Source of the DNA: Solimonas sp040066175
GTDB lineage: Bacteria; Pseudomonadota; Gammaproteobacteria; Nevskiales; Nevskiaceae
Assembly (NCBI RefSeq): GCF_040066175.1
Contig: NZ_JBEAAM010000021.1
Coordinates: forward strand, 1-64,000
DNA length: 64,000 nt
Reading direction: 5' to 3'
Shown here: positions 53,361 through 61,453 of the stretch, in pieces
How positions within the stretch are numbered: position 1 is the first letter of the stretch
Layout: each line of letters opens with the position of its first letter
Made by a program: the position numbers and the translations under genes
Notes under the pieces: model-generated
Seen by the model: the letters and a program-made list of their open reading frames with translations, nothing else
The model's database searches: none
Told to the model about the DNA's origin: nothing

Positions 53361-55505
53361 ATGAACAAGAAACGGGCACTGCTTCTGTGCGTGATTGCCG
53401 CCGCGATCGTCGGCTACTTCGCCTTCGACCTGGGGCGGTTCCTGTCGCTGGAGTACCTGCAGTCCCGGCGCGGCGCGATTCTCGCCTACCGCGATGCACA
53501 CCCGCTGCTGCTGAGCCTGGGCTACTTCGTCGTCTATGTGACCGTCACCGCGCTGTCGCTGCCCGGTGCGACGGTGATGACGCTGGCCGGTGGCGCCATT
53601 TTCGGCCTGCCGTGGGGCCTCGTGCTCGTGTCCTTCGCCTCGACCCTCGGCGCGACGCTGGCGATGCTCGCCGCCCGTTTCGTTGCACGCGACGCGATCC
53701 AGGCGCGCTACGCCGACACGCTGCGGGCGATCGATGCGGGTATCGACCGCGATGGCGCGTTCTATCTGTTCACGCTGCGGCTGGTGCCGCTGTTTCCGTT
53801 CTTCCTGATCAACCTGCTGATGGGCCTGACGCGCATCCGCGTCTGGACCTTCTACTGGGTGTCACAGCTGGGCATGCTCGCCGGCACGCTGGTGTACGTG
53901 AATGCCGGCACGCAGCTGGCGCAGCTGAGCTCGCTCAAGGGCATCCTCGCGCCGGGCCTGATCGGCGCCTTCGTGCTGCTCGGGCTCTTTCCGCTGATCG
54001 CGCGCAAGCTCACCGACACGCTGCGCGCACGCAAGGTCTATGCGCCGTACACGCGGCCCAGGCGGTTCGACCGCAACCTGATCGTCATCGGTGCCGGTGC
54101 CGCGGGTCTGGTCACCGCCTACATCGCCGCCGCGGTCAAGGCCAGGGTCACGCTGGTCGAGAAGCACCGCATGGGCGGCGACTGCCTCAACACCGGCTGC
54201 GTGCCATCGAAGGCGCTGATCCGCTCCGCCAGGCTCGCCCGCGATCTCGACCGCGCGGCCGAATTCGGCTTCGAGGAGGTCAGCGGCCGCGTCAACTTCG
54301 CCAAGGTGATGGAACGCGTGCACAGGGTCGTCAAGGACATCGAGCCGCACGACTCGGTCGAGCGCTATACCGGCCTGGGCGTCGAGTGCATCCGTGGGGA
54401 AGCGAGGCTGATCGATCCCTGGACCGTCGAAGTCAACGGCCGGAGGCTCAGCGCGCGCGACATCGTCATCGCCGCCGGCGCCGAACCCCTCGTGCCTGCG
54501 ATCCCCGGCCTTGCAGAAACCGGCTTCCTGACCTCCGACACGCTCTGGGAATTGCGTGAGCTGCCGCGCCGCCTGGTCGTGCTCGGCGGTGGACCGATCG
54601 GCTGCGAGCTGGCGCAGGCCTTCGCGCGCCTGGGCAGCCAGGTCACGCAGGTCGAGATGCTGCCGAGGCTCTTGGTGCGCGAGGACCCGGAGATCGCGGA
54701 TGCAGTGCGCGCACGCTTCGAATCCGAAGGCATCCGTGTCTGCGTCGAAACCAGGGCAGTGTCGGTCGCGGTCGATCACGGCGAGAAATGTCTGGTCTGC
54801 GACCAGCGAGGGCGCGAGCTGCGCATCCCCTTCGACCAGATCCTCGTCGCGGTCGGCCGCGTGGCGCGCCTCAAGGGCTATGGCCTCGAAACCCTGGGCG
54901 TGAAGACCGGCCGTACCGTCGAGGTCAACGAATTCCTGCAGACCAATTTCCCGAACATCTGGGCCTGCGGCGACGTCGCCGGCGCCTACCAGTTCACGCA
55001 CACCGCGGCGCACATGGCCTGGTACGCCGCGGTCAACAGCCTGTTCGGCCCGCTGCTGGCGCTGCGCGGCGGCAGGTTCCGCTTCGACGACTCGGTGATC
55101 CCGTGGGCGACCTTCACCGACCCCGAGGTCGCACGCGTGGGCCTCAACGAGACCGACGCGCGGGCGCAGAATATCCCCTACGAAGTCGTCACCTATCCGC
55201 TCAGCGAACTCGACCGCGCGATCACCGACGGCGAGGCACAGGGCTTCGTCAAGCTGCTGACCGTGCCCGGCAAGGACCGCATCCTCGGCGTGACCATCCT
55301 GGGCGAGCACGCCGGCGACCTGATCGCCGAGTACGTGCTGGCGATGCGCCACGGCATCGGCCTCAACAAGATCCTCGGCACGATCCACATCTACCCGACG
55401 CTCGCCGAAGCCAACAAGTACGCCGCCGGCCTGTGGAAGCAGGCGCACAAGCCGGAGCGCCTGCTGCGCTGGGTCGAGAAATACCATGCCTGGCGGCGTG
55501 GATGA
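53361..55505 (+). CDS. TVP38/DedA-like membrane domain fused to a flavin disulfide oxidoreductase
   Basis: A 714-aa two-part protein. Residues 1-225 are a SNARE-associated TVP38/TMEM64 membrane domain, with helices near 5-25, 52-72, 80-105 and 165-212, and conserved LPGATVMTLAGGAIFGLPWG. Residues 235-700 are a pyridine-nucleotide disulfide oxidoreductase: FAD-binding IGAGAAG (243-249), redox pair Cys275/Cys280 (GGDCLNTGCVPSK) and NAD-binding GGGPIG. The catalytic His-Pro of lipoamide dehydrogenase is Tyr678-Pro here (HIYPTLAE), as in MerA-like enzymes. It has no C-terminal or N-terminal metal-binding Cys pair, so mercury reduction is unlikely. Role unknown; membrane redox is inferred. Confidence 0.85.
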   Translation: MNKKRALLLCVIAAAIVGYFAFDLGRFLSLEYLQSRRGAILAYRDAHPLLLSLGYFVVYVTVTALSLPGATVMTLAGGAIFGLPWGLVLVSFASTLGATLAMLAARFVARDAIQARYADTLRAIDAGIDRDGAFYLFTLRLVPLFPFFLINLLMGLTRIRVWTFYWVSQLGMLAGTLVYVNAGTQLAQLSSLKGILAPGLIGAFVLLGLFPLIARKLTDTLRARKVYAPYTRPRRFDRNLIVIGAGAAGLVTAYIAAAVKARVTLVEKHRMGGDCLNTGCVPSKALIRSARLARDLDRAAEFGFEEVSGRVNFAKVMERVHRVVKDIEPHDSVERYTGLGVECIRGEARLIDPWTVEVNGRRLSARDIVIAAGAEPLVPAIPGLAETGFLTSDTLWELRELPRRLVVLGGGPIGCELAQAFARLGSQVTQVEMLPRLLVREDPEIADAVRARFESEGIRVCVETRAVSVAVDHGEKCLVCDQRGRELRIPFDQILVAVGRVARLKGYGLETLGVKTGRTVEVNEFLQTNFPNIWACGDVAGAYQFTHTAAHMAWYAAVNSLFGPLLALRGGRFRFDDSVIPWATFTDPEVARVGLNETDARAQNIPYEVVTYPLSELDRAITDGEAQGFVKLLTVPGKDRILGVTILGEHAGDLIAEYVLAMRHGIGLNKILGTIHIYPTLAEANKYAAGLWKQAHKPERLLRWVEKYHAWRRG

Positions 55506-55578
55506 CCACGCCCGGCCGTCACCGAACCTTCAAGCGCCTGTCACACGCCGCTCACGCCCGCGCGCCATCCTGCGCGCC

Positions 55579-56460
55579 ATGAAACAGGCGCACCGACTCG
55601 CACCGGATGCCGGCGGACGCAAAGTCTCCCGGCGCCGTCCCAGGGACGCGGGCAAGACGCACTACCGGACGATCTGGATCTCCGACGTGCACCTGGGCAC
55701 GGCCGGCTGCAAGGCCGAGCACCTGGTGGACTTCCTCAAGCAGCACACCTGTGATCGCCTCTATCTGGTCGGCGACATCATCGATGGCTGGAAGCTGCGC
55801 TCCGGCTGGTACTGGCCGCAGGAACACACCAACGTCGTGCGCAAGGTGCTGACCAAGGCCAAGCGCGAAACCGAGGTGATCTACGTCACCGGCAATCACG
55901 ACGAGTTCCTGCGCAAGTTCGTCGATTACCGGCTCGAACTCGGCAACATCCGCCTGGTCAACGAGGCGGTGCATACGACCGCCGACGGCCGCCGCCTGCT
56001 GGTGACGCATGGCGACTTCTTCGACGTGATCACCCGCTACCACAGGTGGATCGCGCTCGCCGGCGATGCGCTGTACGAAGGCACGATGCGCTTCAGCCTG
56101 CTGTTCAACCGCATCCGGGCCCGCTTCGGACTGGGCTACTGGTCGCTGTCGGCCTTCGCCAAGCAGCACGTCAAGACCGCGGTGAACATCGTCTCGACCT
56201 TCGAGGACTCGCTGGCGCGCGAATGCCGGCGCCGCAAGTTCGACGGCGTGGTCTGCGGCCACATCCATCACGCCGAGGCGCGCGACATCGGCGGCGTCAT
56301 GTACTACAACTGCGGCGACTGGGTCGAATCCTGCACCGCGTTGACCGAGGATATGAACGGCCGCCTGCAGATCGTGCGCTGGGTGCAGCTCGACCACCTC
56401 AACCAGACCTCGCCCAAGGTCACACCGCTGGCGAAGGTACGGGCGGTGGCTTCGGCGTAG
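55579..56460 (+). CDS. LpxH-like metallophosphoesterase
   Basis: A 293-aa enzyme of the UDP-2,3-diacylglucosamine diphosphatase family. Metal-binding motifs are in order: ISDVHLGT, GDIIDGW, GNHDEF, THGDFFD and GHIHHAE. The size is larger than E. coli LpxH (240 aa) and matches the LpxH2/UDP-diacylglucosamine-pyrophosphatase-like branch. ATG 55579 is taken because the basic N-terminus starts there. Confidence 0.85.
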   Translation: MKQAHRLAPDAGGRKVSRRRPRDAGKTHYRTIWISDVHLGTAGCKAEHLVDFLKQHTCDRLYLVGDIIDGWKLRSGWYWPQEHTNVVRKVLTKAKRETEVIYVTGNHDEFLRKFVDYRLELGNIRLVNEAVHTTADGRRLLVTHGDFFDVITRYHRWIALAGDALYEGTMRFSLLFNRIRARFGLGYWSLSAFAKQHVKTAVNIVSTFEDSLARECRRRKFDGVVCGHIHHAEARDIGGVMYYNCGDWVESCTALTEDMNGRLQIVRWVQLDHLNQTSPKVTPLAKVRAVASA

Positions 56461-56468
56461 CGCGCTCC

Positions 56469-57104
56469 TTACGCCCAGGTCTCGGTAAAGGGGTCCGCGA
56501 CCCGCCACAGATACCAGCTCGCGACGGACCGGTACGGCGCCCACGGCCTGACGATCTGCAGCGTGCGGCGGTCGGACAGCGCACGACCCTTGCCGTAGAG
56601 CAGGCTGACGCCGCGACGCAGGCCGACGTCGTCCATCGCGAAGATGTCGAGCCGGTGCAAGGCGAAGATCAGGAACATCTCCGCGGTCCAGCGGCCGATG
56701 CCGGGCAGCGCGTCCAGCACTTCGATGGCGGCCTCGTCATCCATGCGCCGGAGCCGCGTGAAGTCGAGTGCGCCGGCGCTGTGCGCGGCGCCCAGGTGCT
56801 GCAGCCATTTCGCCTTGCTCCGCGACAGCCCGCAGGCGCGCAGCGCATCGAGATCCGCACCGGCCAGCCGCGCATCGACGATCCTGCCCTTTGCGCCGAA
56901 GGCGGCGGCCACGCGCGCCTGGATCGCGTCCGCCGCACGGCTGGAGATCTGCTGGCTGATGATCGACGCGCACAGCACCTGGAAGGGTTCGCGCCTGCGC
57001 GCCGCCAGGGTGCAGGGTCCATGACGGGCGATCACCGCTCCGATGACCGGATCGATCTGCGAAAGGTGCTGTTCCGCAGCGCGCAGCTGCTCGTGAATAC
57101 TCAT
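56469..57104 (-). CDS. DNA-3-methyladenine glycosylase (AlkA-like, HhH-GPD)
   Basis: A 211-aa base-excision repair enzyme. The helix-hairpin-helix is LPGIGRWTAEMFLIFAL (about 135-151), followed by the catalytic Asp in FAMDDVGLR. The substrate pocket region includes FQVLCASIISQQISSRAADA. It would remove alkylated purines. Start 57104 gives MSIHEQLRAAEQHLS; a longer start to 57227 crosses the repeat element. Confidence 0.88.
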   Translation of the reverse strand: MSIHEQLRAAEQHLSQIDPVIGAVIARHGPCTLAARRREPFQVLCASIISQQISSRAADAIQARVAAAFGAKGRIVDARLAGADLDALRACGLSRSKAKWLQHLGAAHSAGALDFTRLRRMDDEAAIEVLDALPGIGRWTAEMFLIFALHRLDIFAMDDVGLRRGVSLLYGKGRALSDRRTLQIVRPWAPYRSVASWYLWRVADPFTETWA

Positions 57105-57131
57105 CGGGATGAGCGTGATCGTGCATTGATA

Positions 57132-57171
57132 GTCGGGACCACGGATGGTCCCGGCTTGCGCAGGATGCGCA
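57132..57171. repeat. Dispersed two-hairpin element, copy C
   Basis: GTCG, stem-loop 1 (GGGACCA, loop CGGA, TGGTCCC; 57135-57152), linker GGCT, stem-loop 2 (TGCGC, loop AGGAT, GCGCA; 57157-57171). It lies between the divergent glycosylase and VWA genes, immediately upstream of a TACAAT hexamer (57172-57177). Confidence 0.75.
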
Positions 57172-57204
57172 TACAATGCCACAAACCTCGACCGCTGCCG
57201 GACC

Positions 57205-58383
57205 GTGCTGTTCACCTTCTTCTTCACGTTGCGCGCCGCCGGGCTGAAACCGTCCTTGAGCGAATTTCTGATGCTGCTGGAGGCCCTGTCCCGGCACGTC
57301 GCGATCTTCTCGCTCGAAGACTTCTACCACCTGTCGCGCTCGGCGCTGGTCAAGGACGAGACGCAGTTCGACCGCTTCGACCGCGCCTTTGCCGCCTACT
57401 TCAAGGGCGTCGAGGCCGTCACCGGCGAACTGTTCGGGGAGATCCCCGAGGAGTGGCTGCGCAAGATGACCGATCGTCACTTCACCGACGAGGAGAAGGC
57501 GAAGATCCAAGCGCTCGGCGGGCTCGACAAACTCATGGAAACACTCAGGCAGCGCCTCGAAGAACAGAAGGAGCGCCACCAGGGCGGCAGCAAGTGGATC
57601 GGCACCGGCGGCACCTCGCCGTTCGGACACGGCGGCTACAACCCGGAAGGCATCCGCATCGGCGGGCCCGGCGGACAGAAGTCCGCGGTCAAGGTCTGGG
57701 AGAAGCGCGAATACCGCAATCTCGACGACAGCATCGAACTGGGCACGCGCAACATCAAGCTGGCGCTGCGCCGGTTGCGCCGCTTCGCGCGCGAAGGCGC
57801 CCCGGACGTGCTCGATCTCGACGACACCATCAGCTCCACCGCCCGCAACGCCGGCTATCTCGACATCAAGATGGTTCCCGAGCGCCACAACGCGGTGAAG
57901 GTGTTGCTGTTCCTCGACGTCGGCGGCTCGATGGACCCGCACGTGCGCGTCTGCGAGGAACTGTTCTCGGCCTGCAAGACCGAGTTCAAGCATCTCGAGT
58001 ATTTCTACTTCCACAATTTCCTGTACGAAGCGGTGTGGAAGGACAATGCGCGCCGGCATTCCGAGAAGATCCCGGTATTCGACATCCTTCACAAGTACAC
58101 GCCGGACTACAAGGTGATCTTCGTCGGCGACGCAACGATGAGCCCCTACGAGATCGTGCATCCCGGCGGCAGCGTCGAGCACTGGAACGAGGAGGCCGGC
58201 GCGGTCTGGTTCAAGCGCGTGATGGACGTCTATCCGCGCCTGGTCTGGCTCAATCCGGAACCCGAGTCGCACTGGGAGTACACGCCGTCGATCCAGGTCA
58301 CCAACGAGCTGCTCGGCAAGGAACGCATGTTCTCGCTGACGCTCAAAGGGCTCGAACAGGCGATGCGCCGTCTGACACACTGA
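57205..58383 (+). CDS. VWA-domain protein of the CoxE-like family
   Basis: A 392-aa protein starting at GTG 57205, 28 nt after TACAAT. The N-terminal half is helical with a Gly-rich linker (GGTSPFGHGGYNPEGIRIGG). A von Willebrand A domain follows; the MIDAS motif reads D238-VGGS-M rather than the usual DxSxS, then FVGDATMSPYEI. Family members usually accompany a MoxR ATPase that is absent here. The role is unknown, perhaps in metal-dependent assembly. Confidence 0.85.
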   Translation: MLFTFFFTLRAAGLKPSLSEFLMLLEALSRHVAIFSLEDFYHLSRSALVKDETQFDRFDRAFAAYFKGVEAVTGELFGEIPEEWLRKMTDRHFTDEEKAKIQALGGLDKLMETLRQRLEEQKERHQGGSKWIGTGGTSPFGHGGYNPEGIRIGGPGGQKSAVKVWEKREYRNLDDSIELGTRNIKLALRRLRRFAREGAPDVLDLDDTISSTARNAGYLDIKMVPERHNAVKVLLFLDVGGSMDPHVRVCEELFSACKTEFKHLEYFYFHNFLYEAVWKDNARRHSEKIPVFDILHKYTPDYKVIFVGDATMSPYEIVHPGGSVEHWNEEAGAVWFKRVMDVYPRLVWLNPEPESHWEYTPSIQVTNELLGKERMFSLTLKGLEQAMRRLTH

Positions 58384-58428
58384 TTCATCACCGCCCGCTA
58401 CGGGCAATCACAGCTGGGGGATTTGCAC

Positions 58429-58830
58429 ATGACTGGAATGATGGCCTTGCTCGGCTTCGCCGCGTGGACGCTCGCACTGGTGGCGCTGGCCGTGACCTGG
58501 CGTGTCGCCGAGGTGCTGCGCGGCAGGCCGGCGAACAGCTGGACGCGCGGTGCCGCCGCCGAGGTGCCGGGCTTCGTCAAGCGCGCCGAACACGCACACC
58601 TGAACTGCCTCGAAAACCTGCCGATCTTCGCGGTGATCGTTCTGGTGGCGCCAGCGATCGGCAAGAGTCCGGTCGTCGATGCAGTCGCGGCCTGGGTGCT
58701 GTACGCGCGCATCGGCCAGAGCGTCACCCACCTGATCGGCACCTCGCACTGGCTGGTGCTGATCCGCGCCACCTTCTACTCGATCCAGGTCGCGCTGTTC
58801 GCCTATCTGCTGTGGAGCCTCGCGGCTTGA
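58429..58830 (+). CDS. MAPEG-family membrane protein
   Basis: A 133-aa four-helix membrane protein. RAEHAHLNCLENLPIFAVI is the MAPEG signature with the E-x-x-x-N-x-x-E core. These relatives of microsomal glutathione transferases are of uncertain function in bacteria. The start ATG 58429 was taken over an in-frame TTG at 58423. Its stop overlaps the next gene's TTG start. Confidence 0.88.
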   Translation: MTGMMALLGFAAWTLALVALAVTWRVAEVLRGRPANSWTRGAAAEVPGFVKRAEHAHLNCLENLPIFAVIVLVAPAIGKSPVVDAVAAWVLYARIGQSVTHLIGTSHWLVLIRATFYSIQVALFAYLLWSLAA

Positions 58831-59504
58831 AACCCTCGACGCGCAGGAGGCTCAAGCGCTGGTCGGCGCTCGCCGCCGGCGCCGTCGTGCTGTTCGTGCT
58901 GCTGAGCAACCGCTGGGTGATCAACAGCACCGACGCCTACGTGTTCCGCAACTGGGCGCTGCTGCCGGACAACGAGGTCGGCGTCGTACTCGGCACGAGC
59001 AAGTATCTCGAAAGCGGTAGGCCCAGTCCGGAATTCCGCGGCCGCATCGCTGCGGCCGCGGAGCTGTACCGGAACGGCAAAGTTCGGCACCTGATCGTCA
59101 GCGGCGCGAATCCGGACTCGACCTACAACGAGCCGCGCAAGATGTACCAGGAACTGGTCCAGGCCGGCGTTCCGGAAAAGGCCATCACGATGGACTTCGC
59201 CGGCTACCGCACCTTCGACTCGATCGTCCGCGCCGACGCGGTATTCGGACTGGACCGCTTCACCATCGTGACGCAGAAGTACCACAGCTATCGCGCGGTG
59301 TTCATCGGCCGCAAGCTCGGGCTCAAGGTCGTCGCCTACGTCGCGCCCGCCACCTCGGACGGCGACCAGGGACTGCGTCATCCCCCCCGCGAGGTGTTCG
59401 CGCGCGCGATGGCGGTGCTCGACCTGTTCCTGCTGCGCACGACACCCCGCTTCCTCGGCGACCCGCAACCGATCCGGCTCGCCCCCGGCGCCGAGGCGAC
59501 CTGA
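58827..59504 (+). CDS. sanA: SanA-family (DUF218) envelope protein
   Basis: A 225-aa protein with an N-terminal membrane anchor (about 10-30) and a DUF218 domain. Conserved segments are VGVVLGTSKYLESG, HLIVSGANPDSTYNEPRKMY, DFAGYRTFDSIVRADAVF and TTPRFLGDPQPIRL. SanA proteins influence envelope barrier function and vancomycin tolerance. Translation likely begins at TTG 58827, overlapping the MAPEG stop TGA (58828-58830). Confidence 0.85.
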   Translation: MKPSTRRRLKRWSALAAGAVVLFVLLSNRWVINSTDAYVFRNWALLPDNEVGVVLGTSKYLESGRPSPEFRGRIAAAAELYRNGKVRHLIVSGANPDSTYNEPRKMYQELVQAGVPEKAITMDFAGYRTFDSIVRADAVFGLDRFTIVTQKYHSYRAVFIGRKLGLKVVAYVAPATSDGDQGLRHPPREVFARAMAVLDLFLLRTTPRFLGDPQPIRLAPGAEAT

Positions 59505-59523
59505 GCACCCGGCGGGATCAACG

Positions 59524-59552
59524 AGAAGGGCCAGCATCGCTGGCCCTTCTCC
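59524..59552. terminator. Hairpin between convergent sanA and DUF1302 genes
   Basis: GAGAAGGGCCAGC, loop ATC, GCTGGCCCTTCTC (13-bp perfect stem). Both arms carry A/T-rich ends and no long T-run follows, but it sits between two converging gene ends and likely stops both. Confidence 0.75.
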
Positions 59553-59570
59553 ATGACGCGACGGCGCTGC

Positions 59571-61439
59571 TCAGAAGGAATACTTCACGACCAGGTCGAT
59601 GAAGTCGCGGTCCGACAGCAGGTTGTAGCGGCCGGCGCCGAAGTAGCGCGTGTAGGCCGTCTCGACCGACCACTGCTGGAAGTAGAACGCCGCGACGCTG
59701 GCCTGGATCTGCATGCGCTCCTGGATGAAGTTGGAGATCGGCAGGGGCGTCACGCCCTTGACGTCGTGGTCGAAGCGCAGCGCCGGCTCGATGCGGAAGC
59801 GGCCGAGGATGTTGTTGTACTGCGCGCGCGCCAGCGCCTTGTAACCCCACGAGAATGCCGTCGCGTAGCCCTCGGTCTGCTGCGGCACGCCCTGCCCGAA
59901 GACCGGCAGCGTCGCAGCCGACACCAGCGCCGCCACCGACGCGTCGCCGGGCGTATAGGTCGCCGGGCCGTCGTAGCGCAACTCGCTCTCCGGCGGCAGG
60001 TCGTGCACGTACACGCCGGCGATCTCGCTGACCACGGTCAGCTGATCCCAGCGCAGCCAGCTCGAAGGCCCGAAGATGTAGGTCAGGCCCAGATCGGCCT
60101 GGCTGACGTCGTGCCGGCGCCAGCCCTGGATGTACTTGCCGCCCAGCGCCGAGCCGAAGGCGGGCGCCGGCGGTGGCGTCAGCTGACTCGGCAGACCGAC
60201 GCCGGCCAGCAGCACCTCGACATCGTCGATCTGCAGCGGCTGATCGACCTTGTAGCTGTACTCGCCCTGCAGCGACAGATCGCCGACGACCGTGTTGAAC
60301 GACAGGCCGTAGAGCTGGATGTCCTCGGGGTATTCGACGAAGTAGGTACCCGTACTCGCCGGCGCCGCGAAGCTCGCCTTGGACGTGCCGCTGACCACCG
60401 GCAGGCGGCTGTGGTAGTTCATCGCGTACAGCGACAGGTCCATGTCGTTGAGCGCCGGGATCAGCATGCTCAGACGTCCGCCGTACTGGCCGTCGTTGCC
60501 CGGCTCGCGGTCCGGCGCGCGCGGGATCGTGGATCCGGGGTAGTTCTCCGGCGGCAGGCCGAAGGTGATGTTGGCGCGGCGTCCGCCGATGCCGGCGAAG
60601 TCGTTGGTGGACCAGTACGTGCCGGCGGCGTCGATCTCGGTCTTCTGCCATTCGAGCTGGTAGAACAGTTCGATCGACACGCCGTCCATCACGCCGGCGG
60701 ACACCCAGGCCATCGCCACCGGGCGCAGCAGCTCCTCGATCTCGAAACCGGGGACGCGCTGCTGGTTCTGGTCGAAGGTCAACAGGCTGTTGATGCCGTG
60801 CAGGACGAAGGTGGACTCACCCCAGTTGATGACCTGGCGCCCGATCTTGAACGCGAACTGCCGCCCAGCCGCGTCGAAGGCACCGAAGACGTAGGCATCG
60901 AGCAGATCGGCATCGTTGCCGATCCGGTCCTGGACCTCGCTGCGGCGTGCGCGCAGCACGGAGATCGGCACTTCCGAGGGACAGGGCAAGGTGTTGGAGG
61001 GCGCCGGAAGTGTGGGACACACTCCGGGCCGCAGGCCGACACCGATGTCCGGACCTCCCTCCGGCGGCGTGTAGTAGTTGTTCTCGTCGAAGAAGCCGAA
61101 GTTGTAAACGCGCTCGTTGAACAGGTAGCTGCCGCGCACGAACACACCGAAGCCGCCCTTCTCCATCGTCAGATCGGACGTGATCTTGAACGCTCCGGCG
61201 ACGATGTCGCCCTTGTCGAAACCCAGGTTGCCGTCGTCGCCGTTGGTCGAATTGGCAGTACCGCCGTTGCCGATGCCGACGAACTTGTCGTCGCGCGATT
61301 CGAGGCGCCATGCGGCACCGGCGGACAGCTTGTTGTCGAGGCGGATGCCGATGCCTGCCATTTCGGTGCCGATGGCGCCGGCCGTGCCGCTGACCGCGGC
61401 CAGAGCCGCGGCGGTCAGTGCGATGAGATTCTTGTTCAT
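59571..61439 (-). CDS. DUF1302 outer-membrane protein
   Basis: A 622-aa protein with signal peptide MNKNLIALTAAALAAVSGTA..., cleaved near GAIG. It ends VVKYSF, an outer-membrane C-terminus. Shared with the paralogue at 46726: KIGRQVINWGESTFVLHGIN and YPEDIQLYGLSFNTVVGDLS. It is 15 bp downstream of the lipase-like gene, so the two are probably cotranscribed and may act on the same substrate at the outer membrane. GAGAG precedes ATG 61439. Confidence 0.85.
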   Translation of the reverse strand: MNKNLIALTAAALAAVSGTAGAIGTEMAGIGIRLDNKLSAGAAWRLESRDDKFVGIGNGGTANSTNGDDGNLGFDKGDIVAGAFKITSDLTMEKGGFGVFVRGSYLFNERVYNFGFFDENNYYTPPEGGPDIGVGLRPGVCPTLPAPSNTLPCPSEVPISVLRARRSEVQDRIGNDADLLDAYVFGAFDAAGRQFAFKIGRQVINWGESTFVLHGINSLLTFDQNQQRVPGFEIEELLRPVAMAWVSAGVMDGVSIELFYQLEWQKTEIDAAGTYWSTNDFAGIGGRRANITFGLPPENYPGSTIPRAPDREPGNDGQYGGRLSMLIPALNDMDLSLYAMNYHSRLPVVSGTSKASFAAPASTGTYFVEYPEDIQLYGLSFNTVVGDLSLQGEYSYKVDQPLQIDDVEVLLAGVGLPSQLTPPPAPAFGSALGGKYIQGWRRHDVSQADLGLTYIFGPSSWLRWDQLTVVSEIAGVYVHDLPPESELRYDGPATYTPGDASVAALVSAATLPVFGQGVPQQTEGYATAFSWGYKALARAQYNNILGRFRIEPALRFDHDVKGVTPLPISNFIQERMQIQASVAAFYFQQWSVETAYTRYFGAGRYNLLSDRDFIDLVVKYSF

Positions 61440-61453
61440 TGTCCCGTCTCTCC

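Noticed and set aside
53361..55505. Annotation as mercuric reductase
   Set aside because: The redox CxxxxC is present, but the N-terminal and C-terminal mercury-binding cysteine pairs are absent and the N-terminus is a membrane domain.
57156..57177. A promoter TTGCGC...TACAAT before the VWA gene
   Set aside because: Spacing is only 10 nt, and TTGCGC is part of the repeat element; only TACAAT is noted.
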